Shown: piece after piece, positions 12,474 through 23,020 of the stretch | Layout: the number at the start of each line of letters is the position of its first letter | Position numbering within the stretch: position 1 is the first letter of the stretch | NCBI GenBank assembly: GCA_023014335.1 | Contig: JAECYW010000003.1 | Coordinates: 620,001-684,000 of the forward strand | Source: Galerina marginata | Lineage: Eukaryota; Basidiomycota; Agaricomycetes; Agaricales; Galerinaceae | DNA: 64,000 nucleotides | Direction of reading: 5' to 3' | The notes under the pieces: model-generated | Databases searched by the model: none | Seen by the model: the letters and a program-made list of their open reading frames with translations, nothing else | Told to the model about the DNA's origin: nothing | Translations under genes and position numbers: made by a program

Positions 12474-15400
12474 ATGACTGCCCGCAATCACCTACCTCCC
12501 GAGCCTGTGACTCCCCCTCGATCTAAAGAGCCCCTTATTCCACCATTCACCCCCCGCACCCCCATGAAAATTTCAAGGGATATAGCTGAAATGGGTACTG
12601 AAAAACCGTTCAGCGAAATAGTCCTTGCCTCAGGCTGCAGCATACTCGTACGCGGAGTCGGCGCCAACAAACGGAACTCGGACCCTGTACAGATTATCAC
12701 CGATGCGATCACCAAAATCGGAAAAGAGGACCCTGACCTCGCAAACATACCTGTCACTGTAAAGCCGTTTCCGAATAGAGGCGAATGGATAACATCCTGC
12801 TACATTGCCCTCAGCCCGTCTATATCTACAAAGGATGCAGAACCCCGCACGGACCTTCTTAGCATGTGGATGTCAGCCCTTTCGAATTATGATGCGAAAT
12901 GGGAGCTAGCATGGACCCCTGCCAAGTCCGGATCCGACAAGCGAATGTGGATTCGATTCCCAGACTTGACACAATCCCTCGTAGACCAAGAAAAAGCCAA
13001 AGCCAAAGTTGTCAAATGGGCTAACGACAAAGGCTATCTTACGTGCGGCGCGTATAGTACCGAAAAAGGCGGAGTCCAAATCAACCTCGCCTCCCCGCAC
13101 CACGCTGATGACCTTGTCTCTCGAGGAAAGTTAACCATCCCAGGAATGGATTTCCCACTCAGAGCTGTACGTATTCGCCAGATCGAAGTCCAAAACGCAC
13201 TCGAAATGATCATAACGGGAGTACCAACCGACTACGAGAATATGGACCGGGTTCTCCAAAAGTGGTTGATCGAGAAGTTCCAAGCGGACGGACAACATAC
13301 AATTGCCGACAGCCGTATTCCACCCAATGAACCCGACTGTCTTGTTTTCCACATGTTGACCTGGGCGGACACTACCAAAGTACTCGCGAAGGATGCGCAG
13401 GAAATGTTTAAAGCAGACTTTGCCCAATACCCCTCTCTCAGTCCTCCTCAGATCCTCGTTGATGTTAACACAGTCGGTCTCTTCAAAGCGCCAGGCAATA
13501 TCCGCAAAGATATCAAACAAGGTGCCACTGCTATTGAGGGTGGAATAGCCGAGCTAAAACGAGACCTGACTCGACAAATGGCCGATGTCGTACGCGAAAA
13601 CCAACAACAACACCTCGCTACCCAACTCCAGCTGACGAACATCAATGGGTCGCTAAACATTGTCCATCGTAACGTCTCCAGCCTAGAAGATAGGATGATA
13701 ATGACCCAACGTGCTGTCCTCGCCCAAGCTAAGGAAGTTGGATTATCGAGAAATCGGTCCGACAACGCCAACGATCTTCTTAACATGGAGATGCGTTTAC
13801 TGCTTGAACAAGACCCAGCCAAGCGACAGCAGTACGGAGAGATGATGGAAAAACTCAGAACACAAAAGGCGGTGATAGAGGCCGACATAAAAAGCAGCAG
13901 CCGGGAGTTCTTAACGATTGTCGAAGGTCCTGACCTTGACCTTGGACAACTCGAAGTGACTGCGACCATCGAACCGGCCCCTATCGACGTGACAGCCAAT
14001 CACGCCAATACGACTGATGATGTTGCTACAACTGCTATAGCCTCCATGCCTGAAGCCTCTATCCCAGAAGCACCATCAGCTCCGCCTGGACTCGAAGGCC
14101 GTCCCAAATCAAACCGCCGCCGAACATCGCGCTCAACGACTGTAGCTCCCGAGCCTGCCCTAGAAACGCCGTCAGCTCCGCCTGGACTCGAAGGATGTCT
14201 CAACTCAAACCTCCGACGAACATCGGGTGCAATGACTGGCAGTTGCGAGGCTCAGAATGAAGTCATGAAAAGGCGTCGGATTGAGAGCAGCCCACGCGAA
14301 GATGCCATGGAGATTGAGACACCCCGTGAAACTGAGGTACGTCGCAATACTTGTAAAATCTCAAACACCCTCATCGCGACTCACGGCGGCACCTCAGACT
14401 CAATGAAGAAAACTAAAACGCCCACATCTCGAATGAAATGCTCGTTCCGAGGGGTTCTTGATACACTGAGGGATCTGAGCGAGTACCGCCGTAGTCGCAT
14501 TTCTTGTAGATCCTCGAATGCTGATACCAACACGAAATTTATCTTGGTAATCATGATGCTTGGAATCGCATTGAGCCTCCTTCAAGTTGTGCAAGCAGCA
14601 GTGCCAACGTCAACCTTATCAATATTTTCGCTAAACGCCAATGGCCTAGTTCAGCCCGTCAAACTGAGCCATATCAACAATGCAATCAAAGCCCGAAGAC
14701 CTCATGCCTTTGTTATTAATGAAACAAAGACAAAATCCAAGCTAAGCAAATCACTTCCCTCTGAATACCGTATATATAAGGAGGAAGCCGAATGCGCTGA
14801 AAACCACCACATATTCAAATGGGGGGTTGTGATTGGTGTCCGTAAAGACATACAGATTGCGCGACGGCTAGAGATTAATCAGCGATCCCTAAAGGGGAGA
14901 GTCATTGCGTTGGATTTAATCTTACCAGCTGCTGATAAAAGATGTCTTCCTCATCGCCTGATTGGAGCATACGCACCATGGAACCCAGGAGATGAAGGAA
15001 TTGGAAAAGACTTCTGGAAAGATCTCGCTGACATCTGCAGATCCACCAATACCTCGTGGACTGTTGCCGGAGACCTTAATGCCACAGTGTCCAACTTCGA
15101 AAGACTTTCAGGGGGACAGGAAGCCCGCCGACAATACCTACAATTTCTGCAACAAACACATGGTCATGACCTATGGAGCGACTACCCGGAACGGACACGA
15201 ATCCACGACTGGACCTGCAAGAGTAGAACAGAAGGAAGCTCAACAGGCGGAAATATCATTGATCGAGTTGTATCTTCGTCCCTCAATCTAACCGACTCTG
15301 AAATTTCTGTTGCAGATCGCTATGATGACTTCATACCGCACACCGATCACCGACCAATAGTGGCAAGAATTAACTACTCACTTGGTGGTCTGGCTAATGG

Positions 15401-16254
15401 AACTTCAAACGATCCAATACAAACCTTTAATGAGCGCCGTTCAAGCCCTCCACGGATCAAGATCCCTCTGAAGACTGAGAAGCACAAGTATCAAGTCTTC
15501 CGAGATATTGTCGACTCCAAAATTCAAGCTAAGTGTTTACACGAACAAAAAGTCATTGACGATGACTCGTTTGTGAAACAATATGCAGACCTCACACACA
15601 TAATTGTGTCCACTGCGTCAGATGTCTTCGGACAAATGAAGCCCTTTATCGAAAAGGAACAAAAGGTCACAAACCAAAAGATCAAAGGTATTATATGTGA
15701 TACAAACGCGATAGGAGGGGCTATACGATTTGAAAAGTCGAACCGAACAGTGCATGTATCGCTGAAGGCGATGAAACATCACGATCGAGCCGTTCTTGAC
15801 TACTCGAGACTGGAGACAAGCGATACGCTGCTTCAATTCCTCAACAAGAGAAGGAGGCTACTCCACAAAACCCTCTATGCAGAACGCGCAAAAGAAATAA
15901 TCACGAGGGCCAAACAATCCGATATCCGGCGGATTGCAATGGCACTCAAGGGCTCAACGAAAAAGATGGTCCAATCATCTGAATACGTATCCCTACCCTT
16001 CGTCATCAATGACCTTGATAACCCCGACAAGCTTGTATGCGACCCTGACGGGGTCAAAGCAACAACCAGGGAATATTTCACGAGACTATATGACCACACC
16101 CATATCCCCGATTTCTCAAAACCTTGGTTGGACACCCCTTCAGTGGTCGAAGTTCGAGCACGCATAGAGAATGACAAATTCCAATGGCCAAGGAAAGCCA
16201 GCCTAGCCGACTTCAGAGCCATGATACGAAGAGGAAATCATCGGCCGTCTCCAG
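12474..16254 (+). pseudogene. LINE polyprotein, 5' part: N-terminal region, coiled coil, AP-endonuclease
   Basis: Open from ATG 12474 to the MITE insertion; translation would run on into the MITE and stop at 16355 (1293 aa). The proline-rich start is followed by a region without known folds to about residue 340. A coiled coil follows at about 350-470 (ELKRDLTRQMADVV), and two SAPPGLEG repeats lie near 540 and 570. A hydrophobic stretch at about 688-707 resembles a membrane segment. The endonuclease/exonuclease/phosphatase fold is at about 712-965, with SLNANG, the metal-binding INETKT, GAYAPW, AGDLNA, IIDRV and TDHRPI. These are the expected residues for nicking target DNA to prime reverse transcription. 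Key residues look intact; the break comes from the insertion, not from decay. Confidence 0.85.
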
Positions 16255-16854
16255 TAGTGTTTGTAAGTCCAGTCTCAAGACTGGGAAAAGACCGCAACCA
16301 GACTGGACTGGACCGGAAAAAGACTGGACCAGCAGTCCGGTCTTTTGGTTTTTGAGATTGAAAGACCGAAAAAAGACCGGTCTTGGTGGACCGGTCTCAT
16401 CGGTTAAGACCGGTCTTTTGTACCCCAATATATACGCTTTAAAACGCACCCAAGAACGTCTCAATTGGTTGAAAACTGACAAAGTTACAGTAGAAAATGT
16501 AAAATTCTGTAAAATTCTTCGAAAAACAGTAGATAGTTTCTAATTATTTTATTTCTCTGTCAATTCTTCATGGATTTTCACGTTCTTAGGCTTGTTTTAA
16601 AGCTAACTAGTATTTGATTAAGTCTACCGAGTAATATATTTAATAATTTTCATGTAAATACAGCTTACAACCTGTTTTAAATAATTAGTACCAAGACCGG
16701 TCTTAGGACTGCAAAAGACCGCGGTCTTGGTCTTTTCCGGTTTTGTGCAGTCTTTTGCAGTCTTAGGACCGATGCAGACCGGTCTCGGTCTCGGTCCAGG
16801 CCTCTGGGGGGTCAAAGACCGGACCGGACCGGACTTCCAAACACTAGTCTCCAG
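16247..16854. repeat. 8-bp target-site duplications of the hAT MITE
   Basis: GTCTCCAG at 16247-16254 and again at 16847-16854, directly abutting the two ends of the inserted element. Eight base pairs is the hallmark length for hAT transposons. Confidence 0.9.
16255..16846. mobile_element. hAT-type MITE rich in AAGACCGGTCTT palindromes
   Basis: A 592-bp element with ends TAGTGTTTG...CAAACACTA. The inverted ends agree over about 17 bp (TAGTGTTTGKAAGTCCRG) and fit the usual hAT start YARNG. An 8-bp duplication flanks it. There is no coding capacity. Both arms are densely filled with GACCGGTC/AAGACCGGTCTT motifs (about 16285-16430 and 16690-16840), which form subterminal palindromes and probably a strong foldback. 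Element plus one duplication is 600 bp, a multiple of three, so the LINE frame is in phase on both sides. Confidence 0.9.
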
Positions 16855-19800
16855 GACCTGACCGATGGGAAAAGTGGACAATAAAGTCACTATCTGATGA
16901 CGCGCTTTCCCTGGTCCTTGACCTTCACAATTATGAAGTCATGAACTCGTGTTTCCCAGGAAACGTGAAAGATATGTGGCTTACTACAGTGTATAAACGC
17001 GGACTGCGAACAGACCTGAAAAACTGGAGGGGCCTCTCATTCTCTAATTTCCTTGCCAATTCCCCAATGACATGGCTAAACCAGAACCTGATTCGATATG
17101 CAGCCGAGAAAAGGATCTTACCCGATACCCAAGTTGCTGCTCAGCCCGGCGTTCAGACGCGCGATCTCATGAGCTACCTCTCTGGAGTCAAATGCTGGGC
17201 CACCCGACACAAACAACCGGTTTATGCAATCAAACGCGACCAGATGAAAGGTTTTGATCATCTGTCACCAGATGGATTTTACGATTCTCTTCGAGCCTAC
17301 CGCCTACCCCAAGAAATAATTGACCTGGACAAAGCTGCCCAAGAAAATGTCCGGTGTTTCATACATACAGCATATGGTGCTACAAAGCCTATAAAAGTAT
17401 CAGGCGTCAATAAACAGGGTGGCCCAGTATCGCAGCTGAAGTCAACCTTCACGACCAGTATGGGTCATTACTACCTCTATGATCTCCTCAAGGGAGACAA
17501 AGATGCGTTGGTGATAACGTCAAGCAGCATGGAAAGCGATGACCCGCATCTAAAAGATGCAGAATTAAAACTACAGATAGCAATGGTTGAAGCAACTGAC
17601 GACACTTACATATTCTCCAAATCCATAGCTTCACTCCAAAAGAGTACCCTACGAATGGAAAGATTTCAATACGCATATGGATGGCTAACCAACTGGGCCA
17701 AATTAAATGCCTATCTGCTCGCACCTGAAGACAGTACACAATGCCCCAGAACAATAACATTCCAATCTGTATCTGTTGGACGGGGAGTAGACCCTCTTCA
17801 GATACAAGAGCACAAGATTGCACTAATTACAAACGACATAGATTTCCTACGAACCAAGGTCGATAATCCCACAGAAAGGTCCAACGAACTCAAGGAATTT
17901 ATCGAAAGCTTCCAATTTCCGACGGTAATTGGCCGACTACCAATAACACTCATCCGGAAAATCGTAAACCAAAACATAATTTCCAAATGTCGCGCACGAC
18001 TGTCCCTCCAACCCATTACCCAATCAGATGCCGAAGCTTTGGACAGGTTAATCATTCGCAAAGTACACAACGCACTCAATTTCCCGTTCCAACCTGCAAC
18101 GGAGATAGCGACTCTACCAGTAGCCAAACATGGATTCGGGTTCCCATCTATCGCACGAATCAACGCAGGACTGGCGATTGAAGGAATACAACGCGACCTG
18201 AACCATCATATCCCAGCCTATCGTAACATGGCCCTTATTACCTTAGCTGATTGGACATGCGAGAAAGCAGGATGCCTAAACCCTCTGGACGATGATGGAC
18301 TCCAAAGAGACTATACAAGATACATGAAGTCAATACCTGCTAGCTGGATTGTGGCCCAAAAGATGATGCAAGCACTATCGCTTTCCCTTAGACGCACGGA
18401 CCAATCAGATGTTGCCAAAGGTGATGTGTCGATATCCCATGCTGCAAAAGTTTGTAACCACAAAAAACAAGTGCAGGAATCATTAACGAAGGTCAATGGA
18501 ACAACACTGCTATCCCTCAAACGGAAGAATATCCATAAACTAAAAGATCTAGGACCATGGGTCATTAACAACGACGGAAGCATCAAGCTAACAATAAATA
18601 ATCGACTTTTTGATAAATCGTGGACTGAACCTGCACGGAAAAACTGGTTGAAACTCGTCGACCTATTCCAAAATCACCTCTGCATGGACGACCTTGTTAA
18701 CGGACCAATCAACCTAGCAATCCCGAACACTACAAGACAAGCAAGAGCAGAAAGAAACATCCGAACCTTGGCCAATACATGCGGGTTTGAGACATCAAAA
18801 GCAACTGATGGGAAAACTTGGGCGTCAGACGGATCGATGATACCAGCGTCCGCAGGCATCATGGATGATAAAACGGTCACAGGAGCTGCATCGGGAAAGA
18901 AAGCACTCGTAATGAGAATCCCGGGGCGTAATGTTTCCATTCTACACGGAGAACAGATAGGACTGATAATTGCCCTTATATTATCAAACTCAGAAACCTC
19001 AGGAACGTTGGAAATAGACCGATACGGGCATCGGCTCCTAACAGACCACCTCAATTCAGTCCGATTGATTGAAGATGGTCAGACCGAGATATCCCAAGTA
19101 CCCCGACTTCGATACATGAACGGCCGATCGTACTACAGATGGATCTTATCCCTCGTGGAACGCTCATGCCTGAAAGTCGAATACACGAAAGCGCACTCGA
19201 ACGAAGACTCAATAGAATCTCGGATGAACCACGAAGCAGATCACCTGGCGTCATCGAACCAGAAGATATTCAGACGTCTTCCTGAAGCCCCACTTGCTAC
19301 TTTCCACATGAACAAGTTCACTTTCTATCACAGACGCGATGGATGGATTGAGAGTAACATCCCCCACTATGTTGATCTGCAAATGATCGACCAATCAACA
19401 ATGTCCCTAGGGCACGGACACAGCCATCGGATGTCAACCTGGGCCCACGACAAGACACCACCGCCGGACTATCCATACCTGAGAGCTGTCTCAGCCCACT
19501 CAGCTGCCGTTCAACTGTATGCGAGGTCTGGCCAACTAGCAACTGCCGATACATTGAAAAAGAGAAGCAAACTACAAGATGACACATGCCGATTAGGCTG
19601 CGATGCAACAGAGAGTGCAAGACACCTATTCGTACACTGTTCGCACTACGAGAATTGGAGAAAGGAGGCCAGGAATACAGTCGTCGAAAACACCAGACTG
19701 AAGCTTGACACCATTGGGATCGAAGGGGTACCCAAAACAAATCTCCTAGCAGCAGCTGAGTCACTCTTCGTTGACAACTCATCAATATGGCCGCTACATT

Positions 19801-20006
19801 ACACGTTATATTACCTAGGTCAACTGCCAGATCTGGAGCATCTGATCTCAAATGACACAAATATCAACGACATTCGAAAGAGACGCCTTATAGTCAACAT
19901 TTCAGCCGACTGGCATACCTCAAGCATACGACTTGCCAGCAGGATATTTGGGGATTTCCAAAAACGCATGGCCGTTCTGAACCAGTGCCCGACCCGTAGC
20001 CTCTGA
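16855..20006 (+). pseudogene. LINE polyprotein, 3' part: reverse transcriptase, RNase H, zinc knuckle
   Basis: Continues the frame of the 5' part in phase after the MITE; the first internal ATG is at 16941. Reverse transcriptase motifs are visible: RTDLKNWRGLSFSN; IKRDQMKGFDHL with the first catalytic Asp (17237-17266); GVNKQGGPVSQL (17404 on); and EATDDTYIF with the catalytic Asp pair (17598-17603). An RNase H domain at about 18817-19270 keeps ASDGSM, the Glu of GEQIGL and the Asp of NHEADHLA. Near 19587-19640 a C-x3-C...H...C knuckle (CRLGC...HLFVHC) is typical of LINE C-termini. No stops occur inside. Without the MITE the complete product would be about 2310 residues, so this copy was probably competent before the MITE landed. 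Confidence 0.85.
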
Positions 20007-20264
20007 TCCTTTGCCTACATACTTTCTAACCGCAGTAAACCTGGCAGCTTTTCCCAATGGGTTTTTAATGCATCCGGTACTGACGACCTACTCACTTCAT
20101 TCTAAATCTGGTCCATCGAGGATAATTATTTAATTAGCCTTAATCTCTTGTAGATGTAGATGGACGTCACATTGTAACAATTGTAACAACGCTATTTGAA
20201 GATGCCGTGCTTAGTAGTCAACGTGAACTGCAGCCAAACTGCGTAGACCACGGTCCTCGTTGAC
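20007..20264 (+). other. LINE 3' region and junction
   Basis: Untranslated sequence after the LINE stop, ending with two TTGTAACAA units near 20174-20192, then unmatched sequence leading into the next companion module. No polyadenylate tail. Confidence 0.5.
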
Positions 20265-21960
20265 CTTCAACTTAAACAAACCACCTGTAGCCCAAAGCAC
20301 AAAGTAAGAGAGAGAGCGACTGAGCTGGAGAAATTGTCAAAGACATGAACGAGGACGAGGGAAGAAAACGTACCTCGACAACCGATGGGTATCGGCCTTC
20401 CTCGCTCGCCCGTTATACTTGAACCCCAACTGCATGGCAAGACCAAGCGGAGGCTATATAAATGGTGAGTCGCATCGCGAAAAAGAAAAAAGGCATACAT
20501 ACCATCGATATATGGCTAACCCCAAGCAGATTGTCATCGCCTCATCTTGCGCTTGAATTGTTCTGTGGTTTGTAAAGTTCCAGCTGCGCATATCATTGCT
20601 CATGAGAAGACGATGAAAAGAGAGCGAGTGATATAAGGACGAAACGTACACGAATTGCTTGAGGTTACATGTACTTTAGTGCGCCTGCTGCGAGCGGCAC
20701 AAATTCCAAACGACTATGAGGAAACAATGTCAGTTGGAAGAAATTTTGATGGGTCCAATAGGACGAGAATGTACTTACTCGATCCCCGAACCTCTAAGCC
20801 AGGGCCCCAATAGCGCTACTCATCAGCTTTCACTAGAAAAGCGAGCGAGGTGACGAGCGATCATTTCGAGGTGCATATATGAACCTCTCATAGACCAACT
20901 AGCTAAGTTCGGCGCATACAATCGAGAAAAAGCCAAACTGGACGTACCTCACAACATTACGGCGAATCTAGTGAGCGGGAGGCCGTCCTTGAGGGTCAAA
21001 TCCTCCTCGTTCTCGACGTGGACGTGGAAGCAACAGCTTCGAGCCAGCTCTGCGCAGGGAAGAGGTCGATGCGATGCCTTAGAAGACGCGGACGGTCAGA
21101 GCCTCAGAGGTCAACCTGACAGTCAAATTATCAGTGAGATAATACAAAAAGGAACAGAGGACGGAACAAAACGATACGCACCACCCACAAGACGTTGAAC
21201 CTTCTCTAGTCTGCCCACGGAAAAATCGTTTCACACACAGACTCGCGGAGCTGCCCATGCAAGCACTTGTTTCCTCGCTGCAGCAGCACCCCGCTGAACG
21301 CATCGAGGTTGTAGGGGCGGTAACAAGCTGGGTGCTAGGGCGCATTTTGGTCAGATAACTTCGTGTTCCCGGCTCCGCCGATTCGCGTAGCTGGTTGGAA
21401 CGAGCTGGAGTTAGTTTGAGCGCGATTCCCTGTCGAGTAGAGTGTTTAAGGAAGTGGGAGAAGATAAAAGGAATGAAAACATACCACAATGTTGCTTGCA
21501 CCCAGATTGGAGGGCTGAGATTCGCGCCGCTTGCTTGTAAGCCTTTGAATATTGACAAACGTCGCGTTCATGCTCTGGTGGAAGGAGTTAAGTGGAGTCG
21601 TGGAGACGATCGTCGAGGGCTGCTTGTCCTTGCGAGGAAAGGACAGCATCGTTGACTAGTGCCGTCGGCCTCGATGAACATGTTAGTGTCGCGTTCGCCA
21701 CCTCAGCTGGAGAAGTCGCGTTCACGAATTTCGGAGCACTGTTTGGATAAGAAACGATGAAAAGAGTGGTAACAGCGGAGCAGGCATACCCCACCCTACC
21801 ACAGCCAAGTCTGGCGAAGCTCGGAATGCACATCGAGATGGCAAGTTAAATTGCACTGCACCGGGCATCATTGGGCGCCGCGCTGGCGCAAGGCACAGGG
21901 CCACAGGCACAGGCCGCTGATGTAATTTACCAGTCTATCTAATCTAATCAAGGCCCGGAA
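20265..21960 (-). other. Spliced minus-strand companion module, copy 2 (upstream of NACHT B)
   Basis: The clearest intron chain of the family. On the minus strand introns occupy 20649-20599, 20502-20454 and 20373-20325 (51, 49, 49 bp) with donors GTACGT, GTATGT, GTACGT and acceptors ATGAG, TATAG, CTCAG. A 65-bp intron probably lies at 20778-20714, and a longer one is shared by all copies near 21118-21185. The exon at 20713-20650 is open in one frame (TKVHVTSSNS, matching TKVSVTSKS of copy 1). It splices into SMICAAGTLQTTEQFK and then meets a stop that copies 3 and 5 also have. Near 21490-21640 the frame STTPLNSFHQSMNATF recurs. The family is unrecognised. Confidence 0.5.
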
Positions 21961-23020
21961 ACTCGGCCCAGAGGCCACCTCACCCCGACGGTTCCTCTAC
22001 GTGTCTGCACCTTCCTTTTTCTCCCTTTTCTTTCATACCTCTAGAGTTTCGGAACTGCAGTCCAAGATACCATTAGCTCTGGCCATTTGCTGGACCCCGT
22101 TCTCTCTGCGATAATAAGCTGTGCCCCTACTCCCGCCGGTGTGGACTTGGTGTGGACTTCCACGAATTCTAAGTCACAGACTCTCACAGTGGTGCTACTC
22201 ACCCTTGTTGGAAACTCAGGCATAGGTCCTCACTGGCAGATTTTACTGGCATTCAGACAGGTGTTCTAATCCAACTAATTAATACTTACCAGGTTGGTCG
22301 TCAGAAACTCCTCGTTGTTGTTGTGAATGAGGAGTTGAGCAAGTCCTGCAGAAGAAAACGGCTTAAGACTTGAACGTTTGAACCACGCTGGCTGATCCGT
22401 CAAACCCCTCTCGCTTTCTCCCATCGATAAATCACATTCAGTGCCCGGAGAGTATCAGCGCGTTATGTCTTCGAATTACTAGTACGCATGACAGTGCGCT
22501 TGTACGACGGGATTGCATTCATCCTAGACGAACAAATACCAGAGGCGGTGCAGAAGTCAGACAAGGACTTGAGGACCCAACAAGCCTCGTATTTGATGGG
22601 ACTATCACGCAACCGATCTGCATTTTGTTCGTCTGGAAAACGCGTTGTCTTTCGGTTAATTCACCAACCTTGCGCTTTGTCGCTTCGGGTCAAACCTTGA
22701 AGGGTCCTGTAACCACTTTCGCTCACTCGCTCTCTGACTCCTGAGACTGAAAATACTGGGTGAGGTTAGAGATGGGACCGGAAATAGATTCCAAGCTTAC
22801 CGCGTGTTGGAAAGGAATAGCATTGCCTATTTCCACCGCGTCAGCAGGATGGACAGATGAGCACACGAGACAAAAATAAAGTGGAACAGCCATTGGACAC
22901 AGCCATAAGCAGAGCGAAGCGAACGTGTGTTATCTGTTGATTCACTCGTCTCTCTGCTTTACCCATTCACCTCACGACACATCGCTGCCTTACATCCCGC
23001 TCATTTTCAGGTCGTGTCTA
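21961..23020 (+). promoter_or_regulatory. Conserved upstream region of NACHT paralog B
   Basis: No gene supported. Parts match the region before paralog C: GTACGACGGGATT...TTCATCCTAGACG at about 22500-22530 against about 30935-30965, the GTCGCTTCGGGTC...GGTCCTGT stretch near 22680-22710 against 31045-31075, and the final 100 bp before the ATG. Co-duplication with the gene suggests it holds the promoter. No TATA box stands out. Confidence 0.4.

Larger units (their letters stand above)
12225..20195 (+). mobile_element. Non-LTR retrotransposon (LINE), MITE-interrupted
   Basis: A near-complete LINE: about 250 bp of untranslated leader, one long reading frame from 12474 to 20006 split by a 592-bp MITE, then a short 3' region. 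The 3' region ends in a duplicated TTGTAACAA motif at about 20174-20192. Domain order is N-terminal region with coiled coil, AP-endonuclease, reverse transcriptase, RNase H and a C-terminal zinc knuckle. It carries no LTRs. The exact ends are uncertain because I could not find a matching target-site duplication for the LINE itself; the upstream SINE may have disturbed the left flank. It lies between two companion-module copies and so separates NACHT paralog A from B. Confidence 0.85.

Noticed and set aside
12488..14203. Antisense open frames within the LINE
   Set aside because: They overlap the well-supported LINE polyprotein and have no independent support.
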